64,000 nt of DNA from Pseudomonas putida (GCF_028682175.1 NZ_JANHKS010000007.1:1-64000), one strand, 5' to 3'; counted from the first letter of the stretch, positions 30,042-42,190 are shown. Numbers and translations are program-made. Notes: generated by a model from the sequence alone, not told the origin.

Positions 30042-31253
30042 TTATAGCCCTTCCCGGTCGCGGAAGCCCAGCAGATACAGCACGCCATCCAGGCCCAGGG
30101 TCGAGATCGCCTGTTTCGCCGACTGCTTGACCAGCGGCTTGGCGCGGAAGGCCACGCCCAGGCCGGCAATCGCCAGCATCGGCAGGTCGTTCGCGCCATC
30201 GCCCACGGCAATGGTCTGCTCCAGGCTCAAACCTTCCTTGCTCGCCAGCTCACGCAGCAGATCGGCCTTGCGCTGGGCGTCGACAATCGGCTCCACGGCA
30301 ACGCCGGTGCACTTGCCATCAACCACTTCCAGCTCGTTGGCGAAGATGTAGTCGATGCCCAGTTTGGCCTGCAATTGACGGGCGAAATAGGTGAAGCCGC
30401 CTGACAGAATCGCAGTCTTGTAGCCCAGGCGCTTGAGTTCGGCGAACAGGGTCTCGGCACCTTCGGTCAGGCGCAGCGAAGCACCGATTTCGTCCAGTAC
30501 CTTGATGTCCAGGCCCTTGAGCAGCGCCAGGCGCTCCTTGAAGCTGGCGCGGAAGTCCAGTTCGCCGCGCATGGCGCGCTCGGTGATTTCCGACACGCGG
30601 TCGCCCACGCCGTGGGCCTTGGCCAACTCGTCGATGACTTCGGCTTCGATCAGCGTCGAGTCCATGTCGAACACCGCCAGACGGCGGTTGCGGCGGAACA
30701 GCGAATCCTGCTGGAAAGCGATGTCGACGTTAAGCTCCTGCGCCACGTGCAGGAATTCGGCGCGCATCTGCTGGGCATCGGCCGGCTCGCCACGTACGGA
30801 AAACTCGATGCAGCCCTTGCCCTTGTCGCTCGGCATGTCCAGTGGCATACGCCCGGACAGACGGTCGATCCGGTCAATGTTCAGGCCGTATTTGGCGGTG
30901 ATCGAGCTGACGGTCTGCAACTGCTCGGCGGTGACCTTGCGCGTCAGCAGCGTGACGATGTGCCGGTCCTTGCCCTGATCGTCGACCCAATGCTGGTAAT
31001 CGTCTTCACTGACATGAGTGAACAGCACCTGCTGCCCCAGTTCATCGGCCTTCGACTGGACCTGGTCCAGCACCGCCGCGCCGCTTTCGGTGTCCGGGAT
31101 CCGGACCAGAATGCCGAACGACAGCGTGTCGTGGATCACGGCCTGACCGATATCCAGGACATCGACGCCGCCCTGGGCCAGGACGCCGGTAAAGGCCGCA
31201 GTCAGACCCGGGCGGTCTTCGCCGGTGATGTTAATCAGGACAATTTCGCGCAA
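30042..31253 (-). CDS. serB: Phosphoserine phosphatase SerB (two ACT domains)
   Basis: HAD-family enzyme for the last step of serine synthesis. Pseudomonas-type length, 403 residues: two N-terminal ACT-like domains (about 5-80 and 95-180, GEDRPGLTAAFTGVLA and RKVTAEQLQTVSS) precede the catalytic domain with DMDSTLIEAEVIDELA (motif I, near 195-210), SGGFTYFA (motif II) and GDGANDLPML (motif III). It appears to start at TTG (LREIVLINITGEDRPG, read as Met), with GGGGGTG about eight bases upstream. The ahpA-like gene diverges from it. Confidence 0.95.
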   Translation of the reverse strand: MREIVLINITGEDRPGLTAAFTGVLAQGGVDVLDIGQAVIHDTLSFGILVRIPDTESGAAVLDQVQSKADELGQQVLFTHVSEDDYQHWVDDQGKDRHIVTLLTRKVTAEQLQTVSSITAKYGLNIDRIDRLSGRMPLDMPSDKGKGCIEFSVRGEPADAQQMRAEFLHVAQELNVDIAFQQDSLFRRNRRLAVFDMDSTLIEAEVIDELAKAHGVGDRVSEITERAMRGELDFRASFKERLALLKGLDIKVLDEIGASLRLTEGAETLFAELKRLGYKTAILSGGFTYFARQLQAKLGIDYIFANELEVVDGKCTGVAVEPIVDAQRKADLLRELASKEGLSLEQTIAVGDGANDLPMLAIAGLGVAFRAKPLVKQSAKQAISTLGLDGVLYLLGFRDREGL

Positions 31254-31322
31254 GGCGCACCCCCGCTGTGGAAAAAAACCGCATTCTACGCACTTTCAGT
31301 GACCGCCGGGCACAGCGAGCGC

Positions 31323-31351
31323 TTTGCCCCGTCTGGGTCGCTCGCTATACT
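31323..31351 (+). promoter_or_regulatory. Sigma-70 promoter of the AhpA-like gene
   Basis: TTTGCC, 17 bases, TATACT, then the GC-rich GCGCCCC. Predicted start near 31358, upstream of the GTG at 31384 and downstream of an earlier in-frame start, which therefore cannot be used from this promoter. Confidence 0.65.
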
Positions 31352-31383
31352 GCGCCCCAACTTCTCCAAGAGAGCCGTGCTCA

Positions 31384-32913
31384 GTGAACCGGCCCACGCC
31401 AGTAAAAACCGATAATTTCTTCTTGCTGATCTTCCGGGCATTGCGTCACCGACGCGTTCCGATAGCTTTGCGCATCGCCAGCCACAACGTGATCCTCGTC
31501 GCGCTGGCGCTGGTGATCTACGCCTGCGTGATGGGCTTGCAGTTCAAGCAAGCCATGCACGAGCAGGCGGACGCGCTGGGCCAGGCCCTGACCACGCAAA
31601 CCGCGACCTCCGCCACCGAGCTTCTGGTGTCCAACGACATCCTGAGCCTCAACGTGTTGCTGGGTAACCTGGTCAAGAACCCGCTGGTGGCCCATGCAGC
31701 CATCTACAGCATGGATAACCGCATCCTCGCCGAAGCGGGCCAGCGCCCGAAAAACGGCCTGCTGGGTGAGGCCGAGGGCCTGTACGAGATCAAGATCACC
31801 TTCCAGGACGTGGTCGCCGGCACCCTGCGCATCAGCCTGGACATGAGCCAGTTCCAGCAGCCGCTGACCATCAGCCTGCAAAGCATGGGCATTCTGGCCG
31901 GTATCCTGCTCGCACTGGCGCTGGCATTGAGCCTGCGCCTGGGGCGGCATATCTCAACGCCCATGCTGCAACTGCGCATGTGGCTGCGTTATATCGACCC
32001 GTACACCCCGGCTACCGACCGTCAGGACGAAATCGGCGACCTGGCGCGCCAGCTCAAGGCGTCCTACGCGCCGCCTGAGCCCGAGCCTGCACCGGCTCCG
32101 CAACCTGAACAGGTTGAGGAAGACGACGACACCTCGCCCGAATTCGACGCCAACGACCTCGCAGGCCCCGAGTTCGACGAAGCGCCAAAACCCCGTGCCA
32201 CCGCCATTCCGGCCCGCCGCATCGTGGCCGAGGAAGATCAGGAAGACGAAGACGACCCGTTCGCCGATCTTCGTGACGAAACTCCGGTGGTGCAGAAGCC
32301 GGCCCCGCGCCCTGTGTTGCCAGTGGTGCCTTTGCAGCCGCAATACAGCGCCGTGCTGGCCGTGCAACTGGGTTCCCAGGAACAACTGCGCCGCCTGCCC
32401 CGCACCCGCCTGACCGAATTGCTGGAGCGCTATCGCGACTGCATCGACCAGGCTGCATCCTTGTATGACAGCGAACTTCACACGCTCAACGATGGCAGCT
32501 CGCTGATGGTGTTCAGCACCCAGGACAGCGGCGACGACTACCTGACCAACGCGATTTGCTGCGGCGAGCTGTTGCGCGCCCTGAGCCATGCGCTGCAGAT
32601 CGAAGTGGCGGACAGCGGCATCACCCTGCAATTGCAGCTGGGCCTGACGCTGGGCGAAGGCCTGCACGGCATGGACCAGATCGACCTGCTGCTGACCGAA
32701 ACCGCCCAGGACGCACTGGCACTGTCGCAACACAGCCGCAACCTGCTGCTGGTGGAGCGCAAGATCAGCGAAGACCACACCATCCGCCAGCGCGCCCGCA
32801 TCCGCCCGATCGCCAGCCCCGAAGGCGCAAGCTGCGTCGAGCGCCTGATGGAGCCGTATCCGTCCATGCTCGAACGCCAACTGGCGCGCATGCACGAAGC
32901 GCGCAAGGTCTGA
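31384..32913 (+). CDS. AhpA-like membrane protein with HAMP and degenerate cyclase-like domain
   Basis: A 509-residue inner-membrane protein: TM1 (33-52), a ~110-residue periplasmic segment, TM2 (166-186), HAMP-like region (187-225), an acidic Pro/Glu/Asp-rich linker (228-318), and a cytoplasmic domain (about 320-475). That last domain has the pattern of a class III nucleotidyl cyclase (YSAVLAVQLGS, LNDGSSLMVFS, LQLGLTLGEGLHG, then helices and RNLLLVE) but lacks the metal-binding Asp after the first strand. COG3726 (AhpA, reported to affect haemolysin expression) is my best family match. It starts at GTG with AGAG ten bases upstream. Confidence 0.75.
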   Translation: MNRPTPVKTDNFFLLIFRALRHRRVPIALRIASHNVILVALALVIYACVMGLQFKQAMHEQADALGQALTTQTATSATELLVSNDILSLNVLLGNLVKNPLVAHAAIYSMDNRILAEAGQRPKNGLLGEAEGLYEIKITFQDVVAGTLRISLDMSQFQQPLTISLQSMGILAGILLALALALSLRLGRHISTPMLQLRMWLRYIDPYTPATDRQDEIGDLARQLKASYAPPEPEPAPAPQPEQVEEDDDTSPEFDANDLAGPEFDEAPKPRATAIPARRIVAEEDQEDEDDPFADLRDETPVVQKPAPRPVLPVVPLQPQYSAVLAVQLGSQEQLRRLPRTRLTELLERYRDCIDQAASLYDSELHTLNDGSSLMVFSTQDSGDDYLTNAICCGELLRALSHALQIEVADSGITLQLQLGLTLGEGLHGMDQIDLLLTETAQDALALSQHSRNLLLVERKISEDHTIRQRARIRPIASPEGASCVERLMEPYPSMLERQLARMHEARKV

Positions 32914-32942
32914 CCTGACCCGCTCCTACAGACAATACAGTC

Positions 32943-33033
32943 CGTAGGAGCGCGCTTGCCCGCGACCGGCGTGGTGTCAGACAGCACATACCCCTCAGAC
33001 ACACCGCCCTCGCGGGCAAGCGCGCTCCTACAG
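32943..33033. repeat. REP doublet (CCGTAGGAGCGCGCTTGCCCGCGA type)
   Basis: Arms CGTAGGAGCGCGCTTGCCCG and complement around a centre with GTGTCAGAC / TCAGACAC. An extra half-site (CGCTCCTACAG) lies just to the left at 32921-32931. It sits in the 3' gap between two convergent genes. Confidence 0.9.
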
Positions 33034-33080
33034 ATTACGGGGCGACGTGACCTGTGCATCTTCCCTAACCCATCACCCAC

Positions 33081-33109
33081 AAAAAAGCCCGCATCGCTGC
33101 GGGCTTTTT
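33081..33109. terminator. Bidirectional terminator between the AhpA-like and PqiC-like genes
   Basis: AAAAAAGCCCGCA-TCGC-TGCGGGCTTTTT: a GC-rich stem flanked by A and T tracts, usable from both directions. Confidence 0.92.
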
Positions 33110-33123
33110 GTTGGGCGTGATCC

Positions 33124-33834
33124 TTAGAAGCGGAACACTTCCAGATCGGTGCGGATCGGCGAGGCCATCGGGATCTTTGGCTTGTCCTGATCGGTGCGGG
33201 TCTTGGCGGGCTGGGCGGACTTCTTCGGCTCGTCAGCGACCAATGGCTGCGCAGCCACCGGCTTGACCGCAGCACTCAACTGCTCGGCCAGACGCTGCAA
33301 CAGCACGCCCTGAGCCTTGACCTGAGCAGCGGAAGTGCCGGCATGCGGCTCTTCCAGGTGCACCAGCTTGCTGTCACGCACGGTGCCGCGACGGTCCAGC
33401 AGACGCCATTGGGCATCGAGCACCGCAGGCTGGTTCTCGCCTGAGTCCAGACGGGTGATCGACAGCACCACCTGCACGTCAGGCGTGAAGTTGGCCGCAG
33501 CCGGCGCCATCACCACGCGCTGGCTGTCGAGCTTCCACGCCAGTTGGCGCAGCAGCAGTTGGTCGATGTCGGCAGACAGGCTGCCAGCCCAGCGGCCATC
33601 CTTCGAGGCAGTCAGGCTGCCATCGGGCTGACGCTGAAGTAATGTTTCCCGTTGCAGGTAATCAGCAACGGAAACCGGCCCGAGCACAACAGCCACGCCG
33701 GCACTTTGTTTTGGTTGGCCTGGTTCGCCGCTGTCCAGTTGATAGAGCGAAGTAGGCTGATGAACACTGCACCCGGCCAAACCCAGAACGCCGGTTAACA
33801 ACAGAACAAAAGGAACGCGTAGAAAATTCATCAT
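33124..33834 (-). CDS. PqiC/YmbA-family lipoprotein
   Basis: Outer-membrane lipoprotein of the DUF330/ABC-type auxiliary family. The signal peptide ends in the lipobox LAGC (VLLLTGVLGLAGCSVHQ), followed by the family start PTSLYQLDSGEPG and the core VAVVLGPVSVADYLQRETLLQR...WAGSLSADIDQLLLRQLAWKL. In enterobacteria PqiC partners PqiAB in lipid transport; here no pqiAB is adjacent, so the partner is unknown. The C-terminal ~45 residues are Lys/Pro/Ala-rich. Two adjacent ATG codons could start it; GGACGGA stands just upstream. About 236 residues. Confidence 0.85.
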   Translation of the reverse strand: MMNFLRVPFVLLLTGVLGLAGCSVHQPTSLYQLDSGEPGQPKQSAGVAVVLGPVSVADYLQRETLLQRQPDGSLTASKDGRWAGSLSADIDQLLLRQLAWKLDSQRVVMAPAAANFTPDVQVVLSITRLDSGENQPAVLDAQWRLLDRRGTVRDSKLVHLEEPHAGTSAAQVKAQGVLLQRLAEQLSAAVKPVAAQPLVADEPKKSAQPAKTRTDQDKPKIPMASPIRTDLEVFRF

Positions 33835-34012
33835 TCCGTCCAAGTGGGCACCACACGACGGGCCCACAATGTCAAATACTCAGAGAACATAAAGGCACTC
33901 AGCCACGCTGGCGCCAAAGGACGTCATATCATCCGTGAATATGCGCGATGACTCCAGCGATTCTGCGTCGATCTTGGTGACAATACGAAGATCGATCGCT
34001 GAAAACGGCCGT

Positions 34013-36799
<2,787 letters not shown>

Positions 36800-36803
<4 letters not shown>

Positions 36804-37780
36804 GGCCTGGCGCTCCAGCCACCCTCAGGCGCGGCAAAGCGCCAGACAATGGGGCGTTTTTCGCCATCGGCGCGAGCACCGAAGTTGTTGTCAGTCCCGA
36901 CCCAGGCGCCCTTGTCGTCAACGATCAGCGCCTCGGTCAGGCCGTATTTCTGATCGTAGAGCCGGTTGGGTTTCAATGCCTCCTTGGCGAAGGACCAGCA
37001 GGTTTCCAGTTGCCCGGTTTCCAGGGTACGCCGACAGATCCGGTACGCCGCCCGCTCCAGGGTGTACAGCTTGCCCTTGTACAGCGAGATGTCGGAGAAA
37101 TCCTTGGCGACCGATTTACCGCCCAGTTCAGGTGGCAGGATGTCGTTGCCGGACTCGACCTTGAGGATGCAACTGGCATCACATTCCCAGCCGTCATTAC
37201 CCAATTTTGCAGTCAGCAGCCCGCGCTTCTCGCGCTCGGCGGCCAGCCACAGCCGGTCGCCGGCAGGGTTGATCGCGATGCCTTCGAAGATGGCGTTGAA
37301 GTGCTGCAGCATTCCCGCCGACTGCGCCTCCTCGACCAGCGCCCTGGGCAGGTCGAGCCAGGTCGGCGCGCCGTTTACGGGCACTTTCAGCACCGTGGCA
37401 TAGGCCTCGCTGACCAGATAACGGTTGCCGGCAGCGTCACAGCTCACGCCCTCGAAATCCAGATCGCCGCCACGCACCAGGGCCGAAGCCTTGGCCATCC
37501 CGCGCAGGGTCGCTGACAGGCCGCTGTCGGGAATCGGCGGAATCTCGAGGACCTGCGCCCGCGCCTTCCACACCGTCGCCGAAGTGTCGAGACGGTACAG
37601 CAGCGTGTCGTCGCGGTCGGATACCGTCCACAGCACGCCATCGCACGAGGCCAGCCCCGAGAGATTGCCGCCCACCATGTCGTCCACAGGGTGCTCGGAC
37701 AGCAACTTGAGTTCCGGCAGCGGCGCGGCGAACGCGGGAGCGGCGGCCAGCAACAGGGCGGCCAGCCAGCCTCGCCTCAA
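36800..37780 (-). CDS. Secreted phytase-like (PF13449-type) protein
   Basis: A signal peptide (1-19, MRRGWLAALLLAAAPAFA) precedes a beta-propeller-like domain of the esterase-like phytase family: LSGLASCDGVLWTVSDRDD, LDFEGVSCDAAGNRYLVSE, FEGIAINPAGDRLWLAAER, YGLTEALIVDDKGAWVGTDNN. It has four or more Cys and should be periplasmic. 326 residues. Enzymatic activity is only predicted for this family. The start overlaps the parE stop (ATGA) and the stop overlaps the protease start, so it is embedded in the topoisomerase IV array. Confidence 0.85.
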
Positions 37781-39681
37781 ACCATCACCTCGGCCAGGTT
37801 GCCTTTGGATTCAAGCCACGCCTTACGGTCGCCCGCGCGCTTTTTCGCCAGCAGCATGTCCATCATTTGCGAGGTGGCTTCGATGTCATCCAGCGTCAGT
37901 TGCACCAGGCGCCGGGTGTTCGGGTCCATGGTGGTCTCACGCAACTGTGGCGGGTTCATCTCGCCAAGGCCTTTGAATCGGGTGACCTGTGGCTTGCCGC
38001 GCTTCTTCTCGGCCACCAGGCGGTCGAGAATGCCATCACGTTCGGCTTCGTCCAGGGCGTAGTAGATGTCCTTGCCCAGGTCGATGCGGTACAGCGGCGG
38101 CATGGCAACGTAGACGTGACCGGCCTCGACCAGCGGGCGGAAGTGCTGGACGAACAACGCACACAGCAGGGTTGCGATGTGCAGGCCGTCGGAGTCGGCG
38201 TCGGCCAGGATGCAGATCTTGCCGTAGCGCAGCTGGCTCATGTCAGCCGCGCCCGGATCGACTCCGATGGCCACGGCGATGTTGTGCACTTCCTGGCTGG
38301 CGAGCACTTCGCCGCCATCGACTTCCCAGGTGTTCAGGATCTTGCCGCGCAACGGCAGGATGGCCTGGAATTCCTTGTCCCGCGCCTGCTTGGCCGAGCC
38401 ACCGGCCGAGTCACCCTCGACCAGGAACAGCTCGGCGCGCATCGGGTCCTGACCGGCGCAGTCCGCCAGTTTGCCCGGCAGCGCCGGCCCCTGGGTGATG
38501 CGTTTGCGCTCGACCTTCTTGCTGGCTTTCAGGCGACGACCGGCGTTGTTGATCGCAAGCTCGGCCAGCTGCATGCCCATTTCAGGGTGGGCGTTGAGCC
38601 ACAGGCTGAAGGCGTCCTTGACCACACCGGAGACGAATGCCGCCGCTTCGCGAGAGGACAGGCGCTCCTTGGTCTGGCCGGAGAATTGCGGCTCCTGCAT
38701 CTTCATCGACAGCACGAAGGCGATACGTTCCCAGACGTCTTCGGGGGCCAGCTTCACGCCCCGTGGCAGCAGGTTGCGGAATTCGCAGAACTCGCGCATC
38801 GCATCCAGCAGCCCCTGACGCAGGCCGTTGACGTGGGTGCCACCCTGGGCGGTCGGGATCAGGTTGACGTAGCTTTCCTGAACGCTGTCGCCACCCTCGG
38901 GCAGCCACAGCAACGCCCAGTCCACCGCTTCCTTGTTGCCGGCAAATACGCCGCAGAAGGGTTCTTCAGGCAGGCGCAGGAAGTCACTGACCGAATCCTG
39001 CAGGTAGGAGCGCAGGCCATCTTCGTAATGCCACTCGACCTTCTCGCCGGTGCCTTTGTCTTCAAAGCTGACGGTCAGGCCCGGGCACAGCACGGCCTTG
39101 GCCTTGAGCACGTGCTTGAGGCGGCTGACGGAGAATTTGGGGCTGTCGAAATACTTGGGGTCCGGGGCGAAATAGACGCTGGTGCCGGTATTGCGCTTGC
39201 CGACCGTGCCCACCACGGCCAGTTCGCTGGCCTTGAACCCGTCGGCAAAGGACATCTCGTATTCGTTGCCGTCACGCTTGACCCGCACCCGCACTTGGGT
39301 CGAGAGCGCGTTGACCACGGAAATCCCCACCCCGTGCAGGCCGCCGGAGAACTGGTAGTTCTTGTTGGAGAACTTGCCGCCCGCGTGCAGCTTGGTGAGG
39401 ATCAGCTCGACGCCCGACACGCCCTCTTCCGGGTGAATATCCACCGGCATGCCGCGACCGTCGTCGGCCACTTCCAGGGAGTTGTCGGCGTGCAGGATGA
39501 CCTGCACCGATCTGGCGTGTCCGGCCAGTGCTTCGTCGACGCTGTTGTCGATGACTTCCTGGGCGAGGTGGTTCGGCCGCGTGGTGTCGGTGTACATGCC
39601 CGGCCGCTTGCGGACCGGGTCGAGGCCCGAGAGGACTTCGATGGCGTCTGCGTTATAAGAGCTAGCGCTGGGATTGGCCAT
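37777..39681 (-). CDS. parE: DNA topoisomerase IV subunit B
   Basis: ATPase subunit of topoisomerase IV. The GHKL domain shows EVIDNSVDEALAGHA, DDGRGMPVDIH and GLHGVGISVVNALS. The TOPRIM domain shows LFLVEGDSAGGSAKQARD, with the quinolone-region residues unaltered as far as I can judge, and DADSDGLHI. 634 residues. The phytase-like gene overlaps its 3' end. The ribosome site (GAG, five bases before ATG) is weak. A 102-base gap separates it from yqiA. Confidence 0.97.
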   Translation of the reverse strand: MANPSASSYNADAIEVLSGLDPVRKRPGMYTDTTRPNHLAQEVIDNSVDEALAGHARSVQVILHADNSLEVADDGRGMPVDIHPEEGVSGVELILTKLHAGGKFSNKNYQFSGGLHGVGISVVNALSTQVRVRVKRDGNEYEMSFADGFKASELAVVGTVGKRNTGTSVYFAPDPKYFDSPKFSVSRLKHVLKAKAVLCPGLTVSFEDKGTGEKVEWHYEDGLRSYLQDSVSDFLRLPEEPFCGVFAGNKEAVDWALLWLPEGGDSVQESYVNLIPTAQGGTHVNGLRQGLLDAMREFCEFRNLLPRGVKLAPEDVWERIAFVLSMKMQEPQFSGQTKERLSSREAAAFVSGVVKDAFSLWLNAHPEMGMQLAELAINNAGRRLKASKKVERKRITQGPALPGKLADCAGQDPMRAELFLVEGDSAGGSAKQARDKEFQAILPLRGKILNTWEVDGGEVLASQEVHNIAVAIGVDPGAADMSQLRYGKICILADADSDGLHIATLLCALFVQHFRPLVEAGHVYVAMPPLYRIDLGKDIYYALDEAERDGILDRLVAEKKRGKPQVTRFKGLGEMNPPQLRETTMDPNTRRLVQLTLDDIEATSQMMDMLLAKKRAGDRKAWLESKGNLAEVMV

Positions 39682-39783
39682 GGGGTCTCGTCATCAAGTC
39701 GTTCATGAAATTTCGGAGTGACGCTATTGTTCCAAGCGTGTTCTACATATTTGTTGCAGCAAAGGCTTTGATCGGTCGCACAT

Positions 39784-40404
39784 TCACAACGACGACAGAT
39801 CGATGGCCTGGAGCAGTTCCGGGGCAAACCCGGCAAAGCTCAACAGGGTGGGCAGTTTATCGGCAAACCCCTGGAAACTGTGATCGCCACCGGCCTCGAT
39901 GCGCAGCGCGCACGCCCGGTAGAAGGCCTGGGCGCGGCGGTAGTCCAGCGTTTCGTCACCCGTCTGCAGCCACACCTGGATACGCTGGGGGTCCTGCGGC
40001 GCCGGCACTTCTATCTCAGCCAGCGCAGCCACGTGATCGTGGGTCAGCTCCCAGGTTTCGCCGGTGTACAGGTTCTGTTGCGTGCCCAGGAAGCCGTCGA
40101 ACAACTGGTGCGGATTGACCGCAGGGTTGATCAACACCGCCTTCAGACCATGCCGCTCAGCAAGGTGAGTCGCATAGTAGCCGCCGAGCGAGCTGCCGAC
40201 CAGTAATGGCCGACCGCCTAGTTCCTCGATGGCCGCCTCGAGCTGGGCGATGGCCTGGCGCGGGTGATGGTGCAACTCCGGCACGCGCAATTGCTCGCCA
40301 AGCCCCAGCGTTCGCATGAGGGAGGCCAGTTGCGTGGCCTTTTTCGACATCGCCGAGCTGTTCAGGCCGTGAATATAAAGCAGAGTCGAATGTTGCGGGT
40401 TCAC
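39784..40404 (-). CDS. yqiA: YqiA-family esterase
   Basis: Alpha/beta hydrolase. The 206 residues contain LLYIHGLNSS (oxyanion region), the nucleophile elbow GSSLGGYYA, and C-terminal GGDHSFQGF with the catalytic His; the Asp is in QTGDETLDY. E. coli YqiA hydrolyses short acyl and palmitoyl-CoA esters; the natural substrate is uncertain. It starts at GTG with GGAG eight bases upstream. Order cpdA-yqiA-parE is the same as in E. coli. Confidence 0.92.
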   Translation of the reverse strand: MNPQHSTLLYIHGLNSSAMSKKATQLASLMRTLGLGEQLRVPELHHHPRQAIAQLEAAIEELGGRPLLVGSSLGGYYATHLAERHGLKAVLINPAVNPHQLFDGFLGTQQNLYTGETWELTHDHVAALAEIEVPAPQDPQRIQVWLQTGDETLDYRRAQAFYRACALRIEAGGDHSFQGFADKLPTLLSFAGFAPELLQAIDLSSL

Positions 40405-40537
40405 GGGATCGTCTCCGTAAGCTGCGATTCAAGGGGCCGCCTGGGGCTGCCTCACACGGCAAAGCCACGCAGTTTACAGGGACAACGGCGTGAACACTCG
40501 TTTGTTGGCGGTGTGTGGCGAATTCAGGATGTTTCCT

Positions 40538-41347
40538 TCAATACCCGGCGCCACTGAGATCGACCTCGAACAGGTCCGGATCGATGCGCGACACACCGGT
40601 TTCCATGTGCCCGTCGTCGAACAGCCGCAGCCAGCGATATCCCGGAGCCTTCGCGTCGAGGGCGAAGTCTTCGCTGTTCGGCGCGAATTGAATGCAGGTC
40701 GAGGGCGAGGCCATCAGGCGCAAGCCCTCGTGCATCTGGTCGAACTCCTGGTGCACGTGGCCCCAGAGCAAAGCACGGGCCTGGGGAAAACGTTCCAGTA
40801 CCGAGAACAGGGCATCCGGGTTGCGAAGACCGATGGGCTCCATCCACGCCGCGCCAATGGGCACCGGATGATGATGCAGACAGATCAAATGATGGCGTTG
40901 CGGCGCCTCGCTCAGGGCCTGGGCCAGCAGTTGCAGTTGCTTGTCTTCCAGATAACCGGGCACAGAACCCGGCACGGCGGAATCCAGCATCGTCACCCGC
41001 CAGTTGCCGATATCGACAACGGGGTCGAGCACGTCGCTCTGCTGCGCGGCAATCGCCATCTCCCGCAGCTCGTCATGGTTGCCCGGCAGCCAGCGCTTGG
41101 GCGCATCCAGCCGCTCGCTCGCCTGGCGAAACGCCTGATACGACTCCACCGTGCCGTCCTGGGATAGATCGCCGGTGGCCAGCACCAGATCGATCTGCGG
41201 CTGCTCGGCCAGCACCCGGTCCACGACCGCCGTGAGGCTGTCGCGCGTGGTCATGCCCAGCAGCGCGCCGTCCGCTTCGGCAAACAAATGGCTGTCGGAT
41301 AGTTGCACCAACAATACAGAGGACGAATTCAGGGCTGCGCTCGGCAA
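40538..41347 (-). CDS. cpdA: 3',5'-cyclic-AMP phosphodiesterase CpdA
   Basis: Class III phosphodiesterase of the calcineurin-like fold that hydrolyses cAMP and so limits Vfr/CRP signalling. Metal-binding motifs are intact: QLSDSHLF, ATGDLSQDG, WLPGNHDE, LHHHPVP and GHVHQEF. 269 residues. Translation starts at TTG with AAGGAG six bases upstream; the next in-frame ATG would remove the first metal motif. The upstream region (958 bases) holds only repeats, see the composite element. Confidence 0.95.
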   Translation of the reverse strand: MPSAALNSSSVLLVQLSDSHLFAEADGALLGMTTRDSLTAVVDRVLAEQPQIDLVLATGDLSQDGTVESYQAFRQASERLDAPKRWLPGNHDELREMAIAAQQSDVLDPVVDIGNWRVTMLDSAVPGSVPGYLEDKQLQLLAQALSEAPQRHHLICLHHHPVPIGAAWMEPIGLRNPDALFSVLERFPQARALLWGHVHQEFDQMHEGLRLMASPSTCIQFAPNSEDFALDAKAPGYRWLRLFDDGHMETGVSRIDPDLFEVDLSGAGY

Positions 41348-41471
41348 AGGCCATCTCCTTGAGCGGGTATGGCCGGATTATGGTGTTTGATTGGAGCAAC
41401 GGCAAACCCGGAAACAGGGTTGCAGTTCTCATTTGTGCAACATCGAGAGGCGCGTGGGTGTAATCGGTCCC

Positions 41472-41536
41472 GTAGCAGTCCGGCTTGCCGACGACAGCGA
41501 TCTTGAGGGCGCCTCGCCGGCAAGCCGGACTGCTAC
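41472..41536. repeat. REP-like inverted repeat left of the composite element
   Basis: Arms GTAGCAGTCCGGCTTGCCG and complement around ~28 bases. Related to the GTAGCAGCACGGCTTGCC family but with TC instead of CA inside the arm. It marks the left border of the composite repeat between cpdA and yqiB. Confidence 0.85.
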
Positions 41537-41554
41537 AGGGCGGTGGGGTGCTTT

Positions 41555-41809
41555 GGATTTTGATTTTGATCTTTGTGCGCGATGGTGCAGGCGACGCCGA
41601 ACGCGACGTAAAGGCGCCAGGCCGAGCGCAGGTGTCGTGGAGGGGGATGAGCGGCAGGAAGCCGCGAAAGCCGTGCGGGCCATGGATGGCCCATCATGGC
41701 GTGCCCCCGGAACGACGCCGGAGTCGAGGGAAGTCCGAAGGACCCCAGCCAGGAGCAAATGGTTTGCCTACTTTCCCGAAAGAAAGTAGGTCGCCCGTAA
41801 GGGGCGAAA
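41555..41809. repeat. Composite element, left arm (structured repeat unit)
   Basis: A ~255-base unit repeated in inverted orientation at 41908-42168, roughly three quarters identical by eye. It contains a series of local hairpins: GCGGC/GCCGC (41651-41665), GGGCCAT/ATGGCCC (41677-41692), CTACTTTC/GAAAGTAG (41768-41789) and CGCCC/GGGCG (41792-41806). Reading frames through it are Arg/Ala/Ser/Pro-rich and have no ribosome sites, so I do not call a gene. Similar elements are, from memory, widespread in Pseudomonas genomes, where they give rise to spurious small ORFs. Confidence 0.8.
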
Positions 41810-41907
41810 CCCTCAGGTCCAGTGCACTCGATAACGGATCTGCCCCCAGTGGTAGTGGTCCAGATTCTGGTGAGCATATCCGTTCGCGATGTCGACTCGG
41901 AATCACC

Positions 41908-42168
41908 TTTGCGCCTTTACGGCGCGCTACTTTGTTTCGGCAAAGTAGCCAAACCATTTGCGACAGGCTGGGCCGCGACTTCGTCCCGGTTCCCTCACTC
42001 CGGCGCCGCTCCGTGGGTCCGCCGTGATGGGCCATCCATGGCCTGCACGGCTTTCGCGGCTTCCTGCCGCTCAACCCACTACGCGACACCTCCGTTCGGC
42101 CTGGCGCCTTGACGTCGCGTTCGGTGGCGCCTGTACCATCGCGTAAGAAGATCAAGATCAAGATCAAG
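41908..42168. repeat. Composite element, right arm (inverted copy)
   Basis: Inverted partner of the left arm. The same hairpins recur with paired changes: GCGCC/GGCGC (41911-41925), CTACTTTG/CAAAGTAG (41927-41948), GGCCAT/ATGGCC (42030-42043) and GCGGC/GCCGC (42056-42070). The outer end carries a GATCAA hexamer repeat (42149-42168). The ~98-base spacer between arms includes a short inverted repeat AACGGAT/ATCCGTT. No gene seen. Confidence 0.8.
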
Positions 42169-42190
42169 AGCTTTGGTTGTACACCGCCCC

